64,000 nt of DNA from Hydrogenoanaerobacterium saccharovorans (GCF_003814745.1 NZ_RKRD01000001.1:1054001-1118000), one strand, 5' to 3'. Positions 53,659-60,882 are shown, counted from the first letter of the stretch. Numbers and translations are program-made. The notes: a model not told the origin generated them from the sequence alone.

Positions 53659-53868
53659 ATGGCTACAAAAATTAAAGCTCTAAAGGGATTAATCTATGGT
53701 ACATATGATAGCGAAACAGAAATGGCAACTGTTATGGGATGGCCAAGACAACGGCTTAATAAAATATCCAACGGAAATAAAATACCTAACATCAATGAAA
53801 TACAGTTAATTGCATATGCGTTAGAAAAGCCGGTTGGTGAAATAGCGCAAATTTTTTTATCCGATTAG
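53659..53868 (+). CDS. Cro-like Xre family DNA-binding protein
   Basis: A 69-residue single-domain HTH protein. The sequence MGWPRQRLNKISNGNKIPNI near residues 26-45 is the recognition region and YALEKPVGEIAQIFL the end of a Xre fold. It is the first gene after the operator-controlled promoter and divergent from the repressor, like Cro. ATG 53659 follows AAAGGAGG with good spacing; the upstream in-frame codons cover the operator. Confidence 0.85.
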   Translation: MATKIKALKGLIYGTYDSETEMATVMGWPRQRLNKISNGNKIPNINEIQLIAYALEKPVGEIAQIFLSD

Positions 53869-53886
53869 TCACCAAATGGGCAACTT
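53866..53886. promoter_or_regulatory. Operator O4 after the Cro-like gene
   Basis: TAGTCACCAAATGGGCAACTT repeats the operator core (GTCACCAAATG, GCAAC) right at the stop codon of the Cro-like gene and ahead of the next gene. Confidence 0.6.
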
Positions 53887-53930
53887 ATTCTCGTAAGGAG
53901 AATGTATAACCAAACGAGGAGGTGAAAATT

Positions 53931-54134
53931 ATGCCGCGAGAGAAAGAACTATACCGACCCAATCTTGAATTTTTGCTTGAACTTTTCCCGAACAAAGTGT
54001 TTCTCACGGTAGCAGATGTTGAAAAAATGGGTATCAGTCGTAAATGCATCATGGCAGATAAAACATTTCCTAAAAAGAAATGCGGAAAGTTTTATCAAAT
54101 ACCAATTACAGGGCTTGCAAGCTGGATGAGCTAA
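53931..54134 (+). CDS. Small DNA-binding protein, excisionase-like
   Basis: A 67-residue basic protein. LTVADVEKMGISRKCIMADK followed by KKCGKFYQIPITGLASWM resembles the winged-helix layout of excisionases/MerR-like Xis proteins (helix-turn-helix, then a wing with a Lys-rich turn). I infer control of excision or transcription. A GAGGAGGTG site precedes ATG 53931. It lies in the early rightward operon. Confidence 0.65.
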   Translation: MPREKELYRPNLEFLLELFPNKVFLTVADVEKMGISRKCIMADKTFPKKKCGKFYQIPITGLASWMS

Positions 54135-54174
54135 AGGAGGGCACTTGAAAGAATTATAGAAAGAGGTATGCACG

Positions 54175-54345
54175 ATGAATTCTAAAAAAGATCTTGAATT
54201 CACCTTGGAAAACGACCTTACAAAGCGGGAGATTACTATTACACTTTTGCCGGGACATAATTCAATAACGCTTCCGGAAGCATGGGTGTATATGTTGATA
54301 AATCAGCTTAAAGATCATATCCACGAATGGAAACGACTTCGATAA
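54175..54345 (+). CDS. Short hypothetical early protein, 56 residues
   Basis: A 56-residue frame with an AGAGG site about 8 bases upstream. The product is strongly charged at the start (MNSKKDLEFTLENDL) and hydrophobic in the middle, ending DHIHEWKRLR. I do not recognise it. It has the same direction and spacing as its neighbours. Its last 38 bases overlap the convergent frame at 54308. Confidence 0.5.
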   Translation: MNSKKDLEFTLENDLTKREITITLLPGHNSITLPEAWVYMLINQLKDHIHEWKRLR

Positions 54346-54502
54346 TTTTGTTTTTAGGAACAGTGCTGCACCGTGCTCGTTGAAGCCAACGCCTTAAATC
54401 TTGCTTAAGTTCAAGTTCGGTTAATTTCCGATAAGCACGAACGCGAAATGTAAAATTGAACTCATCAATTTTTAGCGTAGAAACAATATTAGGAAATTTC
54501 AT
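54308..54502 (-). CDS. Hypothetical small protein, 64 residues
   Basis: A leftward frame encoding a basic protein: FTFRVRAYRKLTELELKQDL near residues 17-36 and PKNKIIEVVSIRGYDL at the end. Its composition and layout resemble small prophage proteins of unknown role. The upstream GGGGGTG is somewhat far (about 13 bases). It is alone on this strand among rightward genes, so support is moderate. Confidence 0.5.
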   Translation of the reverse strand: MKFPNIVSTLKIDEFNFTFRVRAYRKLTELELKQDLRRWLQRARCSTVPKNKIIEVVSIRGYDL

Positions 54503-54602
54503 ATCTATGATTACACCCCCATCCTTTGTGTATTTATACTAGGGCTTACGGTGGGTCGGATGCTTTAAAGAGTGAGATTAAAAACAAGAGAGGTAAATTG
54601 GA

Positions 54603-54893
54603 ATGAAAATTATAACAGTAGTTACCATGATTAATAGCGATGAATGTAAAACGGATATTAAACTCAAAAAAATACTGCAACAAATTTCAGCAATTTGTAA
54701 GCCTGCTAAAATTGTTGCAGTAAAAGAAATGAGTAAGCGTGCACTCCACTATCATATTGTAATGAGCGACAACTGCACAATAGATATGCTCAAAAATTGG
54801 GCAGGAAAGATATATGAATTTGGGTGCGAAGAACGAGACGGAATAAGATTTATAAACAGAGTAAAAGGAAGTCCTATTTATAAATCTACATAA
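54603..54893 (+). CDS. Hypothetical protein with an HxH motif, 96 residues
   Basis: A 96-residue protein with alternating strands and helices (MKIITVVTMINSDECK...). KRALHYHIVMSDN near residues 45-57 has a His-x-His in a beta strand, superficially like the metal site of small HUH nucleases, but no Tyr motif is clear. GAGAGGT lies upstream of the ATG. It overlaps the convergent gene at 54878 by 16 bases. Function not known. Confidence 0.55.
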   Translation: MKIITVVTMINSDECKTDIKLKKILQQISAICKPAKIVAVKEMSKRALHYHIVMSDNCTIDMLKNWAGKIYEFGCEERDGIRFINRVKGSPIYKST

Positions 54894-55117
54894 TGATAGG
54901 CATATTGAGGCATTAATTCCAGTTCCAAATAATCATACCCAAGGTCGGGAGAAACAACTGCACACGCTATTCCGGCATCCTCGAAATGCCGAGCAGCAGA
55001 AAGCAAAAGTTCTTTTTCCTCCTTATCTTCGGGTAAATCAAAACATACAAGGAACTCATCAGATTGAAAACTGTCATAAAGTTTTTTGTAGAGCTTCTTT
55101 TCATAATCAGTAAACAT
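54878..55117 (-). CDS. Hypothetical acidic protein, 79 residues
   Basis: A leftward frame starting at ATG 55117 with a strong GGGAGGTG site 7 bases upstream. The product is acidic: YEKKLYKKLYDSFQSDEFL then LPEDKEEKELLLSAARHFED. It has no recognised domain. Opposite orientation to the early operon suggests it has its own promoter. The longer frame to 55150 lacks a ribosome binding site. Confidence 0.55.
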   Translation of the reverse strand: MFTDYEKKLYKKLYDSFQSDEFLVCFDLPEDKEEKELLLSAARHFEDAGIACAVVSPDLGYDYLELELMPQYAYHYVDL

Positions 55118-55214
55118 TAGAAACACCTCCCTTCGCCCAAATTCTACCACATTTTACAAAGAGATGCAATCGAGATCAAAGACAAGCCCTACCATTAAGA
55201 AAAGAGGGAGGAAC

Positions 55215-55355
55215 ATGGAAATAGGCTGTATCGTAATCATCACATTTATGTGCTTGGCAGATGCCATCACGGAATACATAACAGAGAGGTTGAGATTCCA
55301 TGCGCGTATTAAGCGTCGAAGAACTCAAATTGCAAGATTTCACCGCAGCCATTGA
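55215..55355 (+). CDS. Small membrane protein, 46 residues
   Basis: ATG 55215 has a GGGAGG site about 7 bases upstream. The product has one hydrophobic segment (IGCIVIITFMCLADAITEY) and a basic tail with RIKRRRTQIARFHRSH. It overlaps the next gene by 56 bases in another frame. Function unknown; short single-helix proteins of this type are common in prophage early regions. Confidence 0.45.
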   Translation: MEIGCIVIITFMCLADAITEYITERLRFHARIKRRRTQIARFHRSH

Positions 55356-55563
55356 GCTGTACAGCAGAAAAAAGAAAATCAATGTCCCATTTGGGGATGA
55401 CATGTATCGAATCACCGGTATCACATTCAGCGGAATTGCTGCTCATTTCAAATACTGTATTCGCCTGAAACAACGCGATGGGCTGGGCAGAATCACGCTG
55501 GCGGGCGACCGTGACAGTATCAATGTGTTTTCCTATCACAAAGAAAGGCGTGATGCAAGATGA
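55300..55563 (+). CDS. Hypothetical early protein, 87 residues
   Basis: An 87-residue protein, start ATG 55300 behind GAGAGG. It begins MRVLSVEELKLQDFTAAIEL and has a predicted beta-rich middle (ITGITFSGIAAHFKYCIRL). No domain is recognised. It overlaps the neighbouring genes at both ends (56 and 4 bases), typical for tightly packed early phage genes. Confidence 0.55.
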   Translation: MRVLSVEELKLQDFTAAIELYSRKKKINVPFGDDMYRITGITFSGIAAHFKYCIRLKQRDGLGRITLAGDRDSINVFSYHKERRDAR

Positions 55564-55802
55564 CAAAAGAGGACAAGCCCATTTTGCAGACAACTGCAAA
55601 AACAAGACGAGCGGGCAAGCCGTATGTAGCAGAAAAGTTTAAGCGGGAATTGTGCCGTGCGGTGCAAAAGTTGAGTTTGCCCGAATGTAAATCACTGCCC
55701 AACGAAGTACAAATGCTCATCAAGCTGCCGAACACCACCATCCGCGAAACCTTAGTGCGTACAAACAGGGGATGGATGACCGAAAAAGATGCGATGGAAT
55801 AG
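55560..55802 (+). CDS. Hypothetical basic early protein, 80 residues
   Basis: An 80-residue basic protein, translationally coupled to the previous gene by a 4-base overlap. It contains KTRRAGKPYVAEKFKRELCR and LVRTNRGWMTEKDAM. No known family seen. It is the last gene before the inverted-repeat region and replication initiator. Confidence 0.55.
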   Translation: MTKEDKPILQTTAKTRRAGKPYVAEKFKRELCRAVQKLSLPECKSLPNEVQMLIKLPNTTIRETLVRTNRGWMTEKDAME

Positions 55803-55832
55803 GGGAACGTACCTTGAAAAAAGAACATAAAA

Positions 55833-56012
55833 AAACAGCCTGTTTCCCAGCCGACCAAAGCAAGAAACAAACTGTTTAATCAATTAGACAATGCCGTCTT
55901 TTTGTACATTAATTGTATCAAATATGACGGCATCTGTCAACCTAAAAAACCGCGCGGGGATGCGCTTTCAGTGACTTTTAAAGATATTAAATAGTCGTAG
56001 TGCAGCCCGCGC
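55833..56012. other. Three consecutive inverted repeats, candidate replication origin
   Basis: Three stems lie between 55803 and the rep gene: AAACAG/CTGTTT (55833-55877), GACA-GCCGTC / GACGGC-TGTC (55887-55938) and GCGCGGG-TGC / GCA-CCCGCGC (55952-56012). Clustered hairpins upstream of an HUH initiator gene are typical of a rolling-circle origin. The nick site itself is not identified. The first could alternatively be a terminator. Confidence 0.55.
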
Positions 56013-56029
56013 AGCAAGGAAGTGAAGCC

Positions 56030-56830
56030 GTGAAATACAAACACCAGTATCTCATCAAGGAAGTAAAAGCAGGGGATACCATCGAGGTATTCAAAACACA
56101 GTCATCAAGATACGGATATAACATCCCGCGCAAAGAAAATACAGGCAGTACTCCTGATGCAGTGGAAAAGAACAATCAGCGCTTAGCAGAAGATACCCTG
56201 CGGCAGCTTATCAATGAAAACTTTCAAAACAATGACTTACATGCGATACTCAAATATTTCATAGAAAACAGACCAAAAACACCCGAGCAGGCACAAAAAG
56301 ACGTGCAGGCGTGGATACGCAGGCTGAGGGTAAAACTGAAAAAGATTGGTGAAGAACTCAAATACATATACGCCATAGAGATTGGCGAAAAAGGCGGGGT
56401 ACATGTCCACGTCATCATAAACTACGTAGATATCCGCATTATCAAAGAAACATGGCCGCTCGGCTCGGTGTATTTCGTGCCTTTGTACTCTGATGGACAG
56501 TACAAAGACCTTGCAAACTACATCATCAAGCAAACAAGCGAAATGTACAAGAAAAAGGGATGGAGCGGGCGCAGATACACACCAAGTAAAAACCTGAAAA
56601 AACCCAAAGTGGACAAACGCAGGGTAGATGCCAAGTCGTGGCGCAAAAAACCGAAACCGCCAAAAGGCTATATGTTCGACCCATCGTTCCCCCTCATAAA
56701 CGGCGTGTGCGAAGTAACAGGGCTGACATATCAGCGGTACGGGTTTATCAAAATCAAGACGTACAAAGAGCGGTACCAGCAAAGGAGGTTGCCAGCGAAT
56801 GACTTACAAACAACTGAAAGAGCACTTTGA
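56030..56830 (+). CDS. rep: HUH-type replication initiator (Rep, G2P-like)
   Basis: A 266-residue protein. GGVHVHVIINYVD near residues 124-136 carries the H-U-H metal site; ANYIIKQTSEMYKKKG near 166-181 supplies a Tyr-containing helix with Lys, the layout of gpA/G2P-family rolling-circle nickases. The C-terminus is Lys/Arg-rich (PKVDKRRVDAKSWRKKPKPP). It would nick at an origin, probably the hairpin region just upstream. Start GTG 56030 has AAGGAAG upstream. It overlaps the next gene by 32 bases. Confidence 0.75.
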   Translation: MKYKHQYLIKEVKAGDTIEVFKTQSSRYGYNIPRKENTGSTPDAVEKNNQRLAEDTLRQLINENFQNNDLHAILKYFIENRPKTPEQAQKDVQAWIRRLRVKLKKIGEELKYIYAIEIGEKGGVHVHVIINYVDIRIIKETWPLGSVYFVPLYSDGQYKDLANYIIKQTSEMYKKKGWSGRRYTPSKNLKKPKVDKRRVDAKSWRKKPKPPKGYMFDPSFPLINGVCEVTGLTYQRYGFIKIKTYKERYQQRRLPANDLQTTERAL

Positions 56831-57107
56831 TATAGAGTGCCTTTACCGCCGCGTCGAGCGCAACTTGCGCGTTGGAAAGATAAATCCTGAGCGGGTGCGC
56901 CACTGGGTGGAGGATACCGCAAAAGCAACGGTGCCGCAGAATATGTCAAGAGCACAAGAGTATACGGACGCCATCATCGACCACTGTAATCGGTGGATAG
57001 ATTATCTTGTCAAATACCCCGCAACAGCAGATGATGACGACTATCTTCCCAACCAAAAAGTAGAGCAGCTAAGAATTGAAATGATAGGAGCGGGAGAGAT
57101 AACATAG
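56799..57107 (+). CDS. Hypothetical helical protein, 102 residues
   Basis: A 102-residue protein starting MTYKQLKEHFDIECLYRRVE behind AAAGGAGG. It is predicted mainly helical with an acidic patch (ATADDDDYLP) near the end. It overlaps rep by 32 bases and is likely co-translated. I do not recognise the family. Confidence 0.6.
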   Translation: MTYKQLKEHFDIECLYRRVERNLRVGKINPERVRHWVEDTAKATVPQNMSRAQEYTDAIIDHCNRWIDYLVKYPATADDDDYLPNQKVEQLRIEMIGAGEIT

Positions 57108-57166
57108 CAAGCCTAAAATGCTTAAGACCGCAAGAGGAGTAAAAACAATTATTGCAATCATTAACC

Positions 57167-57195
57167 TTTCACAATCTGAGAATATAAGGGATAAT
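57167..57195 (+). promoter_or_regulatory. Promoter upstream of the Spo0A-domain fusion gene
   Basis: TTTCAC (57167-57172), 17 bases and GATAAT (57190-57195). A short hairpin TCTACA/TGTAGA (57204-57221) follows in the leader before the GAGGAG site. Confidence 0.45.
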
Positions 57196-57250
57196 AAAAA
57201 GATGTCTACATAAAAGTGTAGATAAATTGACATTGAGGAGAAATGACAAA

Positions 57251-57907
57251 ATGAACAAAACAGACATCCAACGCATCATGCTCGAATTGGGAATCCCAAC
57301 CTCAATTAAAGGTTTCACCTTACTAACCGATGCAATAAACTTGTACACGGAAGCAGACAGCATGATGGACCTCTACGAAAAGTTAGCACGCAAAAGCGAA
57401 ACCACGCCAAGCAGAGTGGAGCGGAATATAAGGCACGCGATCAGTGCCGCATATAGCTGCGGGAATACAGAGCTGCTTAGGCGCATGTTTAAATCGTCAA
57501 CGGGCAAGCAACCCAATAACGCACATTTTATCCCGAGAATTTATTTAAAGCTTTCACAAGAAAAACAATCGGCTTCAGAGTTTGAGACAACGCCGATAGT
57601 TTACATATGCTCGCCCTGCAGGGGAAATGTAGCCGAAAACCTCAACCTCGCACAGATGTACTGTGTTTATGCACTGAACAACGGGTGCACGCCAATTGCG
57701 CCACACCTCATGTTTCGCCACCTGCTCAGTGATGATAAGCCAAAAGAGCGGGCGCGGGCACTTGCAATAGGGATGCAACTGTTGGGCTTATGCCACGAGG
57801 TGTGGGTATTTGGCAACACGATTACAGAGGGCATGCACGGCGAGATTGATTATGCAACAAAGCACAACATCAAAATTGTGTACAAGCGATTATTGCAGAG
57901 TCGATAA
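57251..57907 (+). CDS. Fusion of Spo0A C-terminal DNA-binding domain with a DUF4406-like domain
   Basis: A 218-residue protein. Residues about 4-105 match the Spo0A effector domain: IQRIMLELGIPTSIKGFTLL, then TTPSRVERNIRHAISAAYSCGN, which is the DNA-recognition helix region of Spo0A almost residue for residue, and HFIPRIYLKLS. No receiver domain is present. Residues about 115-218 resemble DUF4406/nucleoside deoxyribosyltransferase-like domains (VYICSPCRGNVAENLNLAQM; GCTPIAPHLMF; EVWVFGNTITEGMHGEI). I infer a constitutive competitor or co-regulator of Spo0A boxes. GAGGAG precedes ATG 57251. Confidence 0.85.
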   Translation: MNKTDIQRIMLELGIPTSIKGFTLLTDAINLYTEADSMMDLYEKLARKSETTPSRVERNIRHAISAAYSCGNTELLRRMFKSSTGKQPNNAHFIPRIYLKLSQEKQSASEFETTPIVYICSPCRGNVAENLNLAQMYCVYALNNGCTPIAPHLMFRHLLSDDKPKERARALAIGMQLLGLCHEVWVFGNTITEGMHGEIDYATKHNIKIVYKRLLQSR

Positions 57908-57936
57908 AAATAAATCCAACAGTGGGAGGTGACGCG

Positions 57937-58383
57937 TTGAAGAAAAAAGAATTATCACAGCTTTTTTATCTTAACAAAGAGATTGCGCAGTTAGAACAGC
58001 ACAAGCAAGAGTTACAGCACCAAATACGCAATCTAGGCAAAACATCGGATACCGTGAAAGGCTCGAGCACATCCTATCCGTTTGTGCTACACAGTATTCT
58101 TGTAACAGGTATACGCTCAAAAGATAAAGAGCGGGTGTTAAGACTAAAAGCAGATCTTGCGGACATAGAAAAGCTAATCGATCTGCGAAGCCAACAATGT
58201 GTAGTAGAGTACAACCGGCTTATGCGCTACATAAACACCATTGATGATAGCTTGATACGTCAAATACTCACACTGAGATTTGTCAACAATTTACCGTGGA
58301 ATCGAGTTGCAAGCAATATAGGCGGTAGCAATACTGAGGACAGCGTGAGAAAAGCTTGCGTTAGATTTTTACAGAAAAACTAG
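57937..58383 (+). CDS. ArpU/DUF1492-like phage transcriptional regulator
   Basis: A 148-residue protein with an N-terminal coiled-coil region (LNKEIAQLEQHKQELQHQIR) and a C-terminal sigma-region-4-like helix-turn-helix (DDSLIRQILTLRFVNNLPWN, then VASNIGGSNTEDSVRKACVR). This is the ArpU/RinA/DUF1492 pattern of late-gene activators in Firmicutes phages. Start TTG 57937 has GGGAGGTG 7 bases upstream; the in-frame GTG at 57922 overlaps that site. Confidence 0.8.
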   Translation: MKKKELSQLFYLNKEIAQLEQHKQELQHQIRNLGKTSDTVKGSSTSYPFVLHSILVTGIRSKDKERVLRLKADLADIEKLIDLRSQQCVVEYNRLMRYINTIDDSLIRQILTLRFVNNLPWNRVASNIGGSNTEDSVRKACVRFLQKN

Positions 58384-58387
58384 AAGT

Positions 58388-58402
58388 TGTCCGATATGTC
58401 CG
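58388..58402. repeat. Direct repeat GTCCGatatGTCCG after the ArpU-like gene
   Basis: Two GTCCG half-sites in direct repeat with 5 bases between, just after the regulator's stop and before a T-rich run. It may be the binding site of the ArpU-like activator; this is a positional guess. Confidence 0.35.
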
Positions 58403-58437
58403 TTTTTTGAATGTTATTATGTACTTATAGAAATAGA

Positions 58438-58478
58438 TGAGATTCACCTGCATGGAGAGCGGGTGAATCTCATTTTTC
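58438..58478 (+). terminator. Intrinsic terminator before the methyltransferase gene
   Basis: TGAGATTCACC pairs with GGGTGAATCTCA around a 12-base loop, followed by TTTTTC. Confidence 0.8.
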
Positions 58479-58532
58479 TATGTCTGACAAGGAATAGCGC
58501 ACCTTCAATTAAAAACATTGGAGGGAAAAAAC

Positions 58533-59261
58533 TTGGAGTTAAACAAAATCTACAACATGGACTGCATTGCAGGGATGGCGGGGCTGCCGGACAAAAGCAT
58601 TGATATGATATTAACTGATTTACCCTATGCTGTAACGAGCTGCCGTTGGGATGCACTCATACCATTTGACCTGCTTTGGCAACAATACAAAAGGGTAATT
58701 AAAGATAACGGCGCAATCGTTTTAACTTGTATCCAACCATTTACGACCGACCTTATCAACAGCAACCGCAAGATGTTCCGTTACTGCTGGTACTGGCGCA
58801 AAAATCAAGCAACGGGGTTTCCGTTTGCAAAAGTGCAGCCGATGCGCTGCATGGAAGACATTGCGGTGTTTTACAAGAAACCACCGATCTACAATCCACA
58901 AGGGCTTATTGCATTGGAAGAACCGGTCATACACCGCCGCAATGAGAGCGGGGACAAGATTTATAAAATGAGGTCGTTAAGCAATGAGTACGTTACACGC
59001 TACACCAATTACCCACGTAATTTATTAGAGGTAAAATGCGAGCGGGGTTTACATCCAACACAAAAGCCGGTGCAGCTGTTCGAGTATCTCATTCGCACAT
59101 ACACCAACGAGAACGAAACGGTACTGGACAGTTGTATTGGAAGCGGCACAACCGCCATTGCTTGTATCAACTCAGGGCGCAATTTTATCGGCTTTGAACT
59201 GGACGGGGGGCATTACAACACAGCAACTAACCGAATAGAGCAACACAATACAAGCAAATAA
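58533..59261 (+). CDS. DNA methyltransferase, N6-adenine/N4-cytosine, phage-type
   Basis: A 242-residue SAM-dependent DNA amino-methyltransferase with catalytic motif IV first (LTDLPYAVTSCRWD near 31-44) and SAM motif I late (DSCIGSGTTAIACI). That order is the beta arrangement. It is a typical orphan methylase of prophages. Start TTG 58533 has TTGGAGGG 7 bases upstream. The first repeat R1 begins 5 bases after its stop, and a diverged 3' copy lies at the right edge of the window. Confidence 0.88.
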   Translation: MELNKIYNMDCIAGMAGLPDKSIDMILTDLPYAVTSCRWDALIPFDLLWQQYKRVIKDNGAIVLTCIQPFTTDLINSNRKMFRYCWYWRKNQATGFPFAKVQPMRCMEDIAVFYKKPPIYNPQGLIALEEPVIHRRNESGDKIYKMRSLSNEYVTRYTNYPRNLLEVKCERGLHPTQKPVQLFEYLIRTYTNENETVLDSCIGSGTTAIACINSGRNFIGFELDGGHYNTATNRIEQHNTSK

Positions 59262-59265
59262 GCAA

Positions 59266-59350
59266 TACATCCCTAAGATACTCTTGACTATTTTGGGTAT
59301 GTAACAAAGCAAGAACCGTTGCATCAAGATAAATGATATGCAACGGCTCA
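59266..59350 (+). repeat. Repeat R1 of the cassette-flanking family
   Basis: A degenerate copy: AAGATACTCTTGACTATTTTGGGTATGTAACAAAGCAAGA-type core (shown here only by position 59275-59313), ending in the stem CCGTTGCAT / ATGCAACGG that all intact copies share. It has lost the mini-ORF. It follows the methyltransferase stop directly. Confidence 0.75.
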
Positions 59351-59424
59351 ATTTCGTGTTAGCTCTGATTTTATTTGGTAGGTAAAATTAGATAGATAGA
59401 CTGGCATTTGTTATTTTAAAACTT

Positions 59425-60003
59425 TTAGATTATTCTACCATAATCGTTCCATTCACCATACATTTTATTTTCTCTGCTTGTTTCAATCAGTTTATTCAGT
59501 CTGGTTTCAAAGGTATTGATTTCTATTTTCTCTCTCGCCCATTCAATATTGTCAATGCGTATTCTTTGATAAAGCAACGGGAAATGGTTGAAGTTCTCCC
59601 AAGCCTGTTTATCGACTTGCAATCTGTCTAAAATATCTTGCGAAATCATAAAATCATCATGGTTTTTCGGTATCGCTTTTAATCCTTCATCCGTCATAAG
59701 CCCTTGTTCTATTAAATATTTGCACCTTGCAATATTCAAATAGGTCCAATGTGATTTTTTACTTCTGGGCATCAGTTTTTGACAGGGTACACCATTGATA
59801 TTTTTACAAGTTGTATCAATCCACCCAAAACATAACGCACAATAAACAACATCAATATAACTAAAATCTTGTCCATTTGGTTTGCCTCTTTTTGAATTTA
59901 CCCATACATGTGATTCTGTTTTATGATTTTTCTCAAGCCATGTATATAATTCCATAAAATCATTAACTTCTATTTGAGTTTCCAGTGTGTTTTCACTCCT
60001 CAA
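59425..60003 (-). CDS. YdeI/OmpD-associated-like protein
   Basis: A 192-residue protein. CALCFGWIDTTCKNINGVPC then LMPRSKKSHWTYLNIARCKYL and GLMTDEGLKAIPKN match the YdeI/bacteriocin-protection family. The domain is thought to bind small ligands or DNA-related polymers; function is unsure. The start is unsettled: TTG 60003 coincides with the GAGGAG site itself, while a CTG at 59985 would have ideal spacing. It is a single-gene cassette between repeats R1 and R2. Confidence 0.75.
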   Translation of the reverse strand: MRSENTLETQIEVNDFMELYTWLEKNHKTESHVWVNSKRGKPNGQDFSYIDVVYCALCFGWIDTTCKNINGVPCQKLMPRSKKSHWTYLNIARCKYLIEQGLMTDEGLKAIPKNHDDFMISQDILDRLQVDKQAWENFNHFPLLYQRIRIDNIEWAREKIEINTFETRLNKLIETSRENKMYGEWNDYGRII

Positions 60004-60101
60004 TAAATTCTATATTAGCTTCTCAAGCGTTAATTTTCACTACTGCCGTTTAGCCAAAATTTTCTTCGGTAGTTATATGAAATAAGTTTACCATATTAAA
60101 G

Positions 60102-60119
60102 TGAGAGCTTCAACTCTCA
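60102..60119. promoter_or_regulatory. Inverted repeat TGAGAG-N6-CTCTCA
   Basis: A perfect 6-bp inverted repeat with AT-rich flanks, about 30 bases before the mini-ORF in R2. Its form (AAAGTGAGAG...CTCTC) resembles MerR-family operators, but no MerR gene was seen here. Confidence 0.35.
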
Positions 60120-60148
60120 AATTATGAACAATAGAAAGGAGGACCACT

Positions 60149-60262
60149 ATGAAACCTAAAATCAGACCACCGCCCTTTTGCAAAGATACTCTGGACGATT
60201 TTGGGTATTTAGGCAAAGCAAGAGCCGTTGCATCAATCGAAAGATGCAACGGCTTTATATAA
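60149..60262 (+). CDS. Mini-ORF of 37 codons carried by repeat R2
   Basis: ATG 60149 has a perfect AAAGGAGG six bases upstream. The product begins MKPKIRPPPFCKDTLDDFGY and ends in residues encoded by the conserved hairpin. The homologous frame recurs in R4 (63765) and is frameshifted in R3, so it is either a real small protein or the relic of one that the repeat derives from. Function unknown. Confidence 0.5.
   Translation: MKPKIRPPPFCKDTLDDFGYLGKARAVASIERCNGFI
60158..60254 (+). repeat. Repeat R2, best-preserved copy
   Basis: An about 97-bp unit: a Leu-Asp-rich coding core, then GGCAAAGCAAGAGCCGTTGC and the stem GCCGTTGCATC / GATGCAACGGC with loop AATCGAAA. It lies between the YdeI-like and Crp/Fnr cassettes, in the same orientation as R1, R3 and R4. 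Confidence 0.82.
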
Positions 60263-60270
60263 CTTTCTTT

Positions 60271-60882
60271 TCAATCAAGTATCTCAATCTGTCGATTATC
60301 TATCTTAATAAGTCCTTCATCTTTCATTTGTTTTAATTCGCGAAAAAGAGAAGGTCGTTGAACACCGAAGTAATCCGCTAATTGTTTTTTGCTGACCGAT
60401 AGAGTGATTGCTTTTGAATTTTGCTCTGCTGCCAATGCACTAAAGTAATCTAGTAAGTTTTCTCGTAATGATTTTTGTGTGTATATAGTAATCTTTTTAT
60501 TCATGCCTTGCGAGTTCAAGGAAATACTTTTTACAAAATTTATTGTGAACTGATAGTCATGTAATAACAATTCCACGTCACTTTTATTGATATGCAAAAG
60601 TTCGCTGTCTTCTGTACAGTAGATGTTCATAGGGTAATGATTCGCATTACCAAAAAGAAGATTTGCACCGATGATGCTGTTTTTTTGAAACTCAAATATT
60701 ACATTTTCTGAGCCGTTTTGCGACAGAGCATAGGCAACCAAGTTCCCAGACAGTACAATGTCCATGCTTTTGCAGATTTCTCCTTGTGCATGTACCGTCA
60801 TACCTTTTGTGTATTTTTTAGGAAGAATATTTATTTGTTTCAATACCGATTGATTCACTCCGGTAAAAAAAGGAACATCCAT
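60271..60882 (-). CDS. Crp/Fnr-family transcriptional regulator
   Basis: A 203-residue regulator with an N-terminal cyclic-nucleotide-binding-like beta barrel (KGMTVHAQGEICKSMDIVLS; SIIGANLLFG) and a C-terminal winged helix (LSVSKKQLADYFGVQRPSLFRELKQM). No N-terminal Cys cluster is seen, so it is not a classic Fnr oxygen sensor. It is divergent from the permease pair at 60993, whose promoter lacks a good -35, so it probably activates it. Start ATG 60882 has GGGGGAG 8 bases upstream. Confidence 0.87.
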   Translation of the reverse strand: MDVPFFTGVNQSVLKQINILPKKYTKGMTVHAQGEICKSMDIVLSGNLVAYALSQNGSENVIFEFQKNSIIGANLLFGNANHYPMNIYCTEDSELLHINKSDVELLLHDYQFTINFVKSISLNSQGMNKKITIYTQKSLRENLLDYFSALAAEQNSKAITLSVSKKQLADYFGVQRPSLFRELKQMKDEGLIKIDNRQIEILD

